A stretch of 5,853 nt of DNA, from the NCBI GenBank assembly GCA_934167685.1, contig CAKPLQ010000058.1:1-5853 (forward strand), read 5' to 3'. Shown one piece after another: positions 1-5,055 of this stretch (positions are counted from its first letter, which is position 1; every line of letters starts with the position of its first letter). A program made the translations under genes and the position numbers. The stretch is from an uncultured Clostridia bacterium. Lineage in GTDB: Bacteria > Bacillota > Clostridia > TANB77 > CAG-508. The notes under the pieces are model-generated. The model did no database searches. It was not told where the DNA came from and worked only from the letters and a program-made list of their open reading frames with translations.

Positions 1-98
1 ATGATTTTTCCATCTCTTGGAGATGTAGAATCAGCTACTACTATGTGATAGAAAGGAGCTTTTTTCTTTCCTTGTCTTTGTAATCTTATTTTTACCAT
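1..98 (-). CDS. rpsP: 30S ribosomal protein S16, N-terminal part (runs off the left edge)
   Basis: The first 32 residues of ribosomal protein S16, a small 30S subunit protein (about 80-90 aa in bacteria) that binds 16S rRNA. The translation starts MVKIRLQRQGKKKAPFYHIV and continues VADSTSPRDGKI, matching the strongly conserved S16 start (KIRL-R-G-KK-PFY-IVVADS-SPRDG). The ATG is supported by an excellent Shine-Dalgarno, GGAGGTG at 105-111, six bases upstream. The gene lies about 60 bp downstream of ffh on the same strand with no terminator between, so it is very probably cotranscribed with ylxM and ffh. This ffh-rpsP order is common in Firmicutes, where rimM, trmD and rplS often follow; those would lie outside the window. 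Identification is from sequence recognition; the C-terminal part cannot be seen. Confidence 0.95.
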   Translation of the reverse strand, partial: MVKIRLQRQGKKKAPFYHIVVADSTSPRDGKI

Positions 99-158
99 TA
101 TTTTCACCTCCTGAATTAGAATATATATATAAATTTAAAAATTTAATAACTAATTAAT

Positions 159-1520
159 TTAGATTTTGAAGTTTTTCAAATCTTTCGGGTCCATATTTTC
201 CATACTTTTCATCATCTTTCTCATGCCACCTTTATTTGACTTCATTTGTTTCATCATTTTTTGTGTCATTTCAAATGATTTCATAAATTTATTTAAATCT
301 TGCACTGTTGTTCCACTACCTTTTGCTATACGCAATCTTCTACTTCCATTTAATATCTTTGGATTTCGTTTTTCTTGTTTGGTCATAGAACAAATCATTG
401 CTTCTATTTTATCAAATTCTTTGTCATCAATATTTAAGTCTTTTATTTTGTTCATTCCTGGTAACATTTTTAATATTGATGAAAGTGAACCCATTTTCTT
501 TACTTGCCTTACTTGTGCCAAATAGTCATCTAAGTCTAACTCATTTTTTCTAAGTTGCTTTTCTAATTTTTCCGCATCTTCTTGACTTATCGCTTCTTCA
601 GCTTTTTCTATTATTGAAAGTACATCTCCCATGCCAAGTATTCTTGATGTCATTCTTTCTGGATTAAATACTTCAATATCACTTAGTTTTTCACCTGTTG
701 CTGCAAATTTTATTGGCTTTCCTGTAACTTTTTTTACAGAAAGTGCTGCACCACCACGTGTGTCTCCATCTAATTTTGTTAATACTACGCCATCTATTCC
801 AACTGTTTCGTTGAATGTTTGTGCTATATTAACTGCATCTTGACCTGTCATTGAATCTACTACTAATAGTATTTCGTGTGGTTTGATGTTTGTTTTTAGA
901 TTTTTTAGTTCTTGCATTAGTTCGTCATCTATGTGTAATCTACCTGCTGTATCTATTATTACTACATCATTCAATTTTGACATTGCTACACTCATTGCTT
1001 GTCTGCTTATTTGCACAACGTCTTTTGAATTTTCGTTACTGTATACTGGTATGTTTAATTGTTTTCCTACAACTTCTAATTGTTTTATTGCTGCCGGTCT
1101 ATATACATCACATGCAACTAATAATGGCTTTTTTCCTTGTTTTCTTAGTAAGTTTGCAAGTTTTCCTGCTGTTGTTGTTTTTCCTGAACCTTGCAAACCA
1201 ACTAACATGATTACTGTTGGTGGGTTTGGTGTAAAGTTTATTTTGCTTTCTGTTCCCCCTAGCAGTTCTACCATTTCATCTTTTACTATTTTTATTACTT
1301 GTTGCCCTGGTGTTAGTGATTTCATTACATCTTGACCTAATGCTTTTTCTTGTATGCTGTTAATGAATTCTTTTACAATTTTGTAATTTACATCTGCTTC
1401 AAGTAGTGCAAGTTTTACTTCTCTTAGCATTTCTTTTAAGTCTGATTCTGTTATTCTTGCTTTTCCTCTAAGTTTTCTTGTTATTTCTTGTAGTCTTGAT
1501 GATAACCCTTCAAATGCCAT
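159..1520 (-). CDS. ffh: Signal recognition particle protein Ffh (SRP54 GTPase)
   Basis: Ffh is the protein subunit of the bacterial signal recognition particle. It binds signal sequences emerging from the ribosome and 4.5S/6S SRP RNA, and docks on FtsY at the membrane through its GTPase. The 453-residue length is normal. Visible order: N domain (about 1-90), G domain (about 100-290) with P-loop GLQGSGKT at 108-115, DVYRPAA at 138-144, DTAGR at 190-194, TKLDGD at 248-253 and GEKLSD at 276-281, then the methionine-rich M domain (about 295-453). The M domain contains LPGM (353-356) and the RNA-binding helix-turn-helix around NGSRRLRIAKGSG (391-403), followed by a Met/Lys-rich tail. The ATG is set by AGAAAGGA (1529-1536) eight bases upstream. 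It begins 21 bases after the ylxM stop, so the two genes form an operon. All key residues look intact. No SRP RNA gene is visible nearby. Confidence 0.98.
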   Translation of the reverse strand: MAFEGLSSRLQEITRKLRGKARITESDLKEMLREVKLALLEADVNYKIVKEFINSIQEKALGQDVMKSLTPGQQVIKIVKDEMVELLGGTESKINFTPNPPTVIMLVGLQGSGKTTTAGKLANLLRKQGKKPLLVACDVYRPAAIKQLEVVGKQLNIPVYSNENSKDVVQISRQAMSVAMSKLNDVVIIDTAGRLHIDDELMQELKNLKTNIKPHEILLVVDSMTGQDAVNIAQTFNETVGIDGVVLTKLDGDTRGGAALSVKKVTGKPIKFAATGEKLSDIEVFNPERMTSRILGMGDVLSIIEKAEEAISQEDAEKLEKQLRKNELDLDDYLAQVRQVKKMGSLSSILKMLPGMNKIKDLNIDDKEFDKIEAMICSMTKQEKRNPKILNGSRRLRIAKGSGTTVQDLNKFMKSFEMTQKMMKQMKSNKGGMRKMMKSMENMDPKDLKNFKI

Positions 1521-1541
1521 AATACCATTCCTTTCTTTTGT

Positions 1542-1889
1542 TTATACTAAACAATTCAATTCTTTTTTTACTTCTTCTAATATATTTGTAACTTTTTTGT
1601 CTGATGAGTCTTTTTGTATTTTGTTTAGATTTACTAATATATGTTGTATTAATTTTTCTTGATTAATTGTCTTTTTCATAAACAATAGCTTTTCTTCGTA
1701 TTCGAAAAGTTTTTTCTCTCCTTTCTTGATGATGTCTCTTACTCCTTGTCTTGTTATTTCTTCATTTTCTGCAATTTCTGATAATGATAAGTCTTCATTG
1801 TAGTAGTAGTCTATTACTCTGTATTGTTTTTCTGTTAATAGCTCTCCGTAGATTTGTAATAACATGCTTACTTCTACTTTTTTTTCCAT
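1542..1889 (-). CDS. ylxM: YlxM-family SRP-associated helix-turn-helix protein
   Basis: A 115-residue protein of the YlxM/p13 family, found beside ffh in many Firmicutes and implicated in SRP assembly or function; its exact role is poorly defined. The start resembles the family (MEKK... followed by LLTEKQ at 18-22). Residues about 33-68 form a sigma-70 region-4-like helix-turn-helix with LSLSEIAENEEITRQGVRD and a following EYEEKLL helix; the C-terminal third is predicted helical and charged. The first ATG is chosen because the family begins with MEK and because AGAAGG (1897-1902) lies seven bases upstream; an internal ATG at codon 9 would cut into the conserved helix. It is first in the operon with ffh and rpsP. 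In many Firmicutes ftsY precedes ylxM, but here the upstream neighbour is an unrelated deaminase-like gene and a promoter sits between them. The HTH suggests nucleic-acid binding, but regulation of the operon by YlxM is not shown by this sequence. Confidence 0.92.
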   Translation of the reverse strand: MEKKVEVSMLLQIYGELLTEKQYRVIDYYYNEDLSLSEIAENEEITRQGVRDIIKKGEKKLFEYEEKLLFMKKTINQEKLIQHILVNLNKIQKDSSDKKVTNILEEVKKELNCLV

Positions 1890-1935
1890 ACTACTACCTT
1901 CTTCCTTAAGTGATTACATTCCCTTTTTACATAAT

Positions 1936-1971
1936 AAAAAGGTGTAATGCTAATATACTTTACACCTTTTT
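1936..1971 (-). terminator. Intrinsic terminator of the deaminase-like gene
   Basis: A perfect 12-bp inverted repeat (AAAAAGGTGTAA and its complement, arms 1936-1947 and 1960-1971) with a 12-base loop begins about 20 bases after the stop codon at 1990. Read on the minus strand, the distal arm ends in CACCTTTTT followed by ATT, which serves as the U-tract. The GC core is only GGTG, so the hairpin is modest. Because both arms carry A/T runs it could also terminate transcription coming from the other side, though no plus-strand gene was found to the left. The ylxM promoter overlaps it. Confidence 0.7.
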
Positions 1972-1985
1972 TGCCTATTTGTCAA
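1957..1985 (-). promoter_or_regulatory. Sigma-A-type promoter for ylxM-ffh-rpsP
   Basis: On the minus strand there is a perfect -35 hexamer TTGACA (1980-1985), a 17-base spacer, and a -10-like TAAAGT (1957-1962, four of six consensus bases); TATATT lies slightly further downstream as an alternative -10. Transcription would start near 1950, giving a 5' leader of about 60 bases before ylxM. The -35 falls between the stop codon of the upstream gene and its terminator, and the -10 lies inside the terminator hairpin. A transcript begun here would lack the proximal arm and could not form that hairpin. This is a sequence match only. Confidence 0.55.
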
Positions 1986-1989
1986 GTGT

Positions 1990-4476
1990 TTACTTTAAAA
2001 TTTCTGGATTTTCTTCAAATATCTTATGTGCAATATTATCATTCATTTCAAAAGGAACAACATAGCCTTCTAAAGTTTCTGCCTTTTCTCGTAGCAATTC
2101 ATTTTCTTGATTTACATATATTTTTGATTTTCCTTTACCATTTTTAGCTTCTTGTACCAAATTTAAAACTGGAGAATTTCCATCAAAAGCTATAACAATT
2201 GAATTTCTTCTTTCAAATATTTCATAGTTAAAGCTTTTATATATTCCAAGTTCTTCTGTTTCTGGAGAAATACAAATTCCATCCACATTTTCTTCTAGTA
2301 ATCTATTTTTTACTTTTTCTGTTACTACTTTAGGTACAATTGCATTTACTTCAATGTTTTTATTGACTTCTTTTACAATATCTACAACTGCTTTCTCATA
2401 TCCCTGCATTTTATGACCAACTACCAAGTATGCATTCTTACTATTTATATTTTTAATTAGTTCTTTCAATGCATTTATTCCTTCTTCTGATGGCACCGTT
2501 TCTCTTCCTTTTGTGTTAAAGCTTCCTCCTGCTATTATTACTGGTACTTTGTCTGTTGGTAATTGTTTTATTTTGTCTTTTAATTCTTTTTCTGTATCAA
2601 GATTTACTGAGTTTCTAAGTTCTTCTTGCCCCTCAGTCTCTTTCATATTTTGTTCTTCCAACTCTAATATTGCTTCTTTTATGTTTCTTCCATTTAAGAA
2701 TTTTTCAAATTTTTTGCTCTTTTCTTTAAAATATTTTTCGCTATGTTCTATTATTTCTTTTTCTGTTTTTCTCATTTTACTAAATTCTTTTTCCGTCAAT
2801 CCCAATAAATTTTGAAGTGCTAATTGTTCGTCTATGGTATCAGAACCATAAAAGCCACATCCATCTGTTCCTTGAACACATCTTACGCCATTTTTTAAAA
2901 ATATTTTTAATGGGTGATTTGATAAATCACTTATATTATTTAACCTTATGTTAGATGTTAATTGAAATTCTATAACAATTCCTGTTTCTGCCATTAGTTC
3001 CATCAATTCATATCCTGCTTTACTTCCTAAATCTTCTGAATAAAGACCATGTCCAATTCTACATCTTGGCATTTGTTGTCCTTCTTGTAAAGATTCTTTT
3101 ACACACATTATTGATTTTCTAACATTGTCTCTTAAACTGTCATTTTCTCCTGCATGTATTCTTATTGTAAAGTCTTTGTCTTCATTTGCTACATATTTTA
3201 CTATTTCAGCAATCGCTGGTTTCAAATCTGAAATATCATTTATTTCTTCTCCTATAAAATCACTGCCTACAACATATGGACTCTTAGCTATTGCTCTTAA
3301 TACATTAACATTTTCTCTTAAATATGTATTGCTAGTTTTTTGGTCTTTTATTATTGTTAATGGAATTCTTCTTATTCCTATTAAAAATCTTATTTTAACT
3401 CCTGTTTCTTTTTCTATTGCTGGCATAATATCATGTATTTCTTGTAGCATTTTTACAGCAGGTTCTCCTACTTTGGCTAAATCTGTATCTGTTATTTCTA
3501 CATATTTTATTCCTTGTCTTTGATATTCTCTAGCAACCCATAGCAATTTGTCTTGTCTTAATGTATTATTCTTGTATATACTATTTTCTTTTTTATCTTC
3601 TAACATTCTTAACACAATTTTGACTATATCTTCTTCTGGAATTTTAGCTATTTTGCTCTCTGTTAACCTTATCCTGTCTCTCGTCTCTATCCCCTTTGCA
3701 AATACATATCTATATATATAACATTTTTCTAAGTTCGTAAATACTGCTTGCCCATCTTTCATTATGGCTAAACTTGCTCTTATTCTAACTATATTATATT
3801 CTGCATTTTCTAGATTGTTTAATATAAAGTCCGCAAAATTAATAAATGTATTATCATCTATTTTTCTTGTTTTATATTTTCCTTGTAATGGTGAATCTGC
3901 ATATTGCTTTTCTACTTCTGCTCTTTGCTTATTAATTTTTTCTTCTTGTTCTGAACTTAATTTTAAATCTAATTTTTTGATATAATATAATGGATATTTT
4001 ATTTGACGTGCTATTCCTAGGGCTATTAAACAGTCTGGAGTTAAATTAGCATTCATGTGTGTATGTAAATCCGTTCTGAATTTTGATTTTTTTAATATAT
4101 ATGTTTTTACTATTGTCTTCTCTATTGGTAATTTGTAATTCTTTGTTTGTGACATTAATATTTTTGTTATTGCTGGAATTTTGGCTTTTATTTCTATTCT
4201 ATTTTCGAATATGTTTGCTATTTTTATTCCACCTAATCGAAATATATATACTTCTTCATTGTCTCCATTTATACTTGCCGGAATTTTTCCTGTTATTATT
4301 TTCATGTTTTTATCATTTTTTACTGTTTCTACATTACATATCTTGGCTAAGTTTGTGATTAGGTTTCCTGAATGATGGTTTGGAGTTTCTAATATATATG
4401 TTATTTCGTCTTCCCCTGTTTTGCTTAAATTTACTATTATGTCTTTTTCTTTGTCTAAATAAAATTTTTTTACCAT
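1990..4476 (-). CDS. Adenosine-deaminase-superfamily protein with unassigned N-terminal and C-terminal Rossmann-like domains
   Basis: An 828-residue protein, far longer than housekeeping adenosine deaminase (about 340 aa). Residues 1-130 are a beta-rich region I do not recognise. Residues about 134-590 carry the metal-dependent deaminase signatures in order: DLHTH (136-140, zinc ligands H138 and H140), GSDFIGEE (404-411, equivalent to the GIDLAGDE segment), HAGE (441-444, zinc ligand H441 and catalytic E444), RIGHG (473-477, catalytic H476) and GTDG (536-539, zinc ligand D538). An active hydrolase acting on a nucleoside- or nucleotide-like substrate is therefore likely. The spacing between HxH and HAGE is about 100 residues longer than in adenosine deaminase. 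The usual TDDP reads TDGC, altering the purine-contacting Asp. After a charged linker (about 594-642), residues 643-790 form an alternating beta/alpha domain with VIIAGGSF (646-653), VVGH (685-688) and IVIAFDG (760-766), resembling Rossmann or SLOG ligand-binding domains; that assignment is tentative. The start is supported by AAGGAGA (4484-4490), seven bases upstream. No signal peptide or membrane segment is seen, so it is probably cytosolic. It is monocistronic with its own promoter and terminator. Biological role unknown; an immune or nucleotide-signalling effector is possible. Confidence 0.85.
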   Translation of the reverse strand: MVKKFYLDKEKDIIVNLSKTGEDEITYILETPNHHSGNLITNLAKICNVETVKNDKNMKIITGKIPASINGDNEEVYIFRLGGIKIANIFENRIEIKAKIPAITKILMSQTKNYKLPIEKTIVKTYILKKSKFRTDLHTHMNANLTPDCLIALGIARQIKYPLYYIKKLDLKLSSEQEEKINKQRAEVEKQYADSPLQGKYKTRKIDDNTFINFADFILNNLENAEYNIVRIRASLAIMKDGQAVFTNLEKCYIYRYVFAKGIETRDRIRLTESKIAKIPEEDIVKIVLRMLEDKKENSIYKNNTLRQDKLLWVAREYQRQGIKYVEITDTDLAKVGEPAVKMLQEIHDIMPAIEKETGVKIRFLIGIRRIPLTIIKDQKTSNTYLRENVNVLRAIAKSPYVVGSDFIGEEINDISDLKPAIAEIVKYVANEDKDFTIRIHAGENDSLRDNVRKSIMCVKESLQEGQQMPRCRIGHGLYSEDLGSKAGYELMELMAETGIVIEFQLTSNIRLNNISDLSNHPLKIFLKNGVRCVQGTDGCGFYGSDTIDEQLALQNLLGLTEKEFSKMRKTEKEIIEHSEKYFKEKSKKFEKFLNGRNIKEAILELEEQNMKETEGQEELRNSVNLDTEKELKDKIKQLPTDKVPVIIAGGSFNTKGRETVPSEEGINALKELIKNINSKNAYLVVGHKMQGYEKAVVDIVKEVNKNIEVNAIVPKVVTEKVKNRLLEENVDGICISPETEELGIYKSFNYEIFERRNSIVIAFDGNSPVLNLVQEAKNGKGKSKIYVNQENELLREKAETLEGYVVPFEMNDNIAHKIFEENPEILK

Positions 4477-4544
4477 TGCTTTCTCTCCTTTTTTATATCA
4501 AAAAACACCTAACTGGCAATTTCTTTTTGAAAATATTAATCTCT

Positions 4545-4573
4545 ATTGTATCATATTTATAAGCTTTTGGCAA
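4545..4573 (-). promoter_or_regulatory. Strong sigma-A-type promoter with extended -10 for the deaminase-like gene
   Basis: On the minus strand: -35 TTGCCA (4568-4573, five of six), a 17-base spacer, and -10 TACAAT (4545-4550, five of six) preceded by TGA, i.e. an extended TGn motif. Transcription would start near 4538, leaving a leader of about 60 bases that ends in the AAGGAGA ribosome binding site. No convincing operator or riboswitch was seen in that leader. This is one of the best promoter matches in the window and suggests the gene is expressed on its own, not only by read-through from the right. Confidence 0.75.
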
Positions 4574-4643
4574 TGGTTATGTAAAGTTTATTTTGTTTTT
4601 TACAATTTTTATTGTTACTAATTAATGTTTTATTTAAAATTAA
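4574..4643. other. AT-rich intergenic spacer
   Basis: This stretch between the deaminase promoter and the inverted-repeat element is almost entirely A and T. It contains only a weak ACAAT/ATTGT dyad (around 4601-4614). I see no gene, promoter or terminator in it that I can support. Confidence 0.6.
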
Positions 4644-4774
4644 TATAGAGAAATAGTTGAAATATAAGCTTTGAATGAAATGGCGAATGTGCATGAAGAA
4701 ATTTTAAAAATTCTTAAATTTCGTAATAAGCCGAGACATGTAATAAAAAGCTTATATTTCAACTATTTCCTATA
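4644..4774. repeat. 131-bp element with long inverted termini (possible MITE or structured RNA)
   Basis: The arms 4650-4672 and 4747-4769 are perfect 23-bp inverted complements (left arm begins GAAATAGTTGAAATATAAGC). With a single bulged A at 4649, five more pairs (TATAG/CTATA) extend the stem to about 28 bp, spanning 4644-4774. The 74-base interior has a nested GAAATTT/AAATTTC pairing (around 4700-4724). Flanks show AAAATT on both sides (4636-4641, 4775-4780) and TA at each tip, which could be target duplication but is weak evidence in such AT-rich DNA. No transposase is encoded. It could be a miniature inverted-repeat element, a long hairpin RNA or an intergenic structural repeat; a single copy in the window cannot decide. 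The right arm overlaps the end of the small reading frame at 4763-4885. Confidence 0.75.
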
Positions 4775-4885
4775 AAAATTATTCAGTAACATTTTTATAT
4801 AAATTCCAAAATAAAATAGCATAGCAAGTATAAAACTCACTATACTATTTTTCTGATATATTAAAAAGTAAAAAAATTTACACAT
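4763..4885 (-). CDS. Possible 40-residue single-span membrane peptide
   Basis: An unrecognised short reading frame. It starts MCKFFYFLIY, has a hydrophobic stretch at about 15-30 (IVSFILAMLFYFGIYI) and ends NNFYRK with basic residues, so the product would be a small single-pass membrane peptide. A clear GGAGG lies at 4898-4902, but it is 12 bases from the ATG, longer than usual; an in-frame TTG lies directly against it and is too close. The stop codon falls within the right arm of the 131-bp inverted-repeat element. Size and hydrophobicity resemble type I toxin peptides or other small membrane proteins, but in DNA this AT-rich a hydrophobic frame of 40 codons can arise by chance. No family is assigned. 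Confidence 0.3.
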   Translation of the reverse strand: MCKFFYFLIYQKNSIVSFILAMLFYFGIYIKMLLNNFYRK

Positions 4886-4916
4886 TAATATTGACAACCT
4901 CCAAAAATCTATTTTA

Positions 4917-4982
4917 CGTCAACTTGGTTGGAGACGACTCACACTTGTTGCTTCGCATCATGTGCGACCCGTCTTCCTCTCG
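4917..4982 (-). other. GC-rich structured non-coding block downstream of the candidate DGR target
   Basis: 36 of these 66 bases are G or C, in sharp contrast to the AT-rich DNA on both sides. The block contains an imperfect inverted repeat spanning 4930-4977 (GGAGACG near one end against CGTC-TTCC at the other, and CACA/TGTG inside). Nested within it are two competing smaller hairpins: TCGCA/TGCGA with a five-base loop (4953-4967) and GCGAAGC on the minus strand (4950-4956), a sequence known to form an unusually stable mini-hairpin in single-stranded DNA. There is no U-tract, so it is not an ordinary intrinsic terminator. It may belong to the same conserved, GC-rich DGR-type module as the end of the adjacent gene, or be a structured RNA or a dispersed repeat. 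Confidence 0.45.
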
Positions 4983-5011
4983 TTCTAATTTTTATATTTA
5001 ATTCTTTGTTT

Positions 5012-5044
5012 GAGCCTATTCTAGTACATCGCTATACAGGACTC
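5012..5044 (-). promoter_or_regulatory. Hairpin just past the stop codon; candidate DGR retrohoming structure
   Basis: Beginning about a dozen bases after the stop codon on the minus strand, GAGTCCT pairs with AGGCTC (arms 5038-5044 and 5012-5017) as six base pairs with one bulged T, around a 20-base loop that contains a further GTA/TAC pairing. The sequence from the stop to here is richer in G and C than ordinary intergenic DNA of this window. In studied DGRs, variable regions are followed by an initiation-of-mutagenic-homology sequence and often by a DNA hairpin or cruciform needed for efficient retrohoming. The position fits, but the stem is short and the identity is inferred. Confidence 0.35.
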
Positions 5045-5055
5045 AGTGCTACGAT

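Noticed and set aside
99..158. Possible terminator between ffh and rpsP
   Set aside because: Only AT-rich imperfect palindromes without a GC core are present; the genes look cotranscribed.
166..1335. Several plus-strand reading frames opposite ffh
   Set aside because: They are antisense shadows of ffh, with low-complexity hydrophobic translations, no ribosome binding sites and no recognisable domains.
1990..4476. Calling the 828-residue protein an ordinary adenosine deaminase (add)
   Set aside because: It is more than twice the usual length, has extra domains at both ends, a ~100-residue insertion and an altered substrate-pocket motif, so the housekeeping name would mislead.
1947..4562. Plus-strand reading frames opposite the deaminase-like gene and its promoter
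   Set aside because: Translations are Leu/Phe/Ser-rich, typical of the complement of AT-rich coding DNA; none has family motifs or a good start.
4914..4961. 15-residue minus-strand frame inside the GC-rich block (starts MMRSNKCESS)
   Set aside because: Too short, with no well-spaced ribosome binding site, and the sequence is better explained by base-paired structure.
4477..5055. Template repeat, DGR reverse transcriptase, avd, or a RADAR-type ATPase partner
   Set aside because: I looked for a second copy of the GGGTTCAGGG-containing end of the gene and for any gene large enough to be these proteins; none is in the window.
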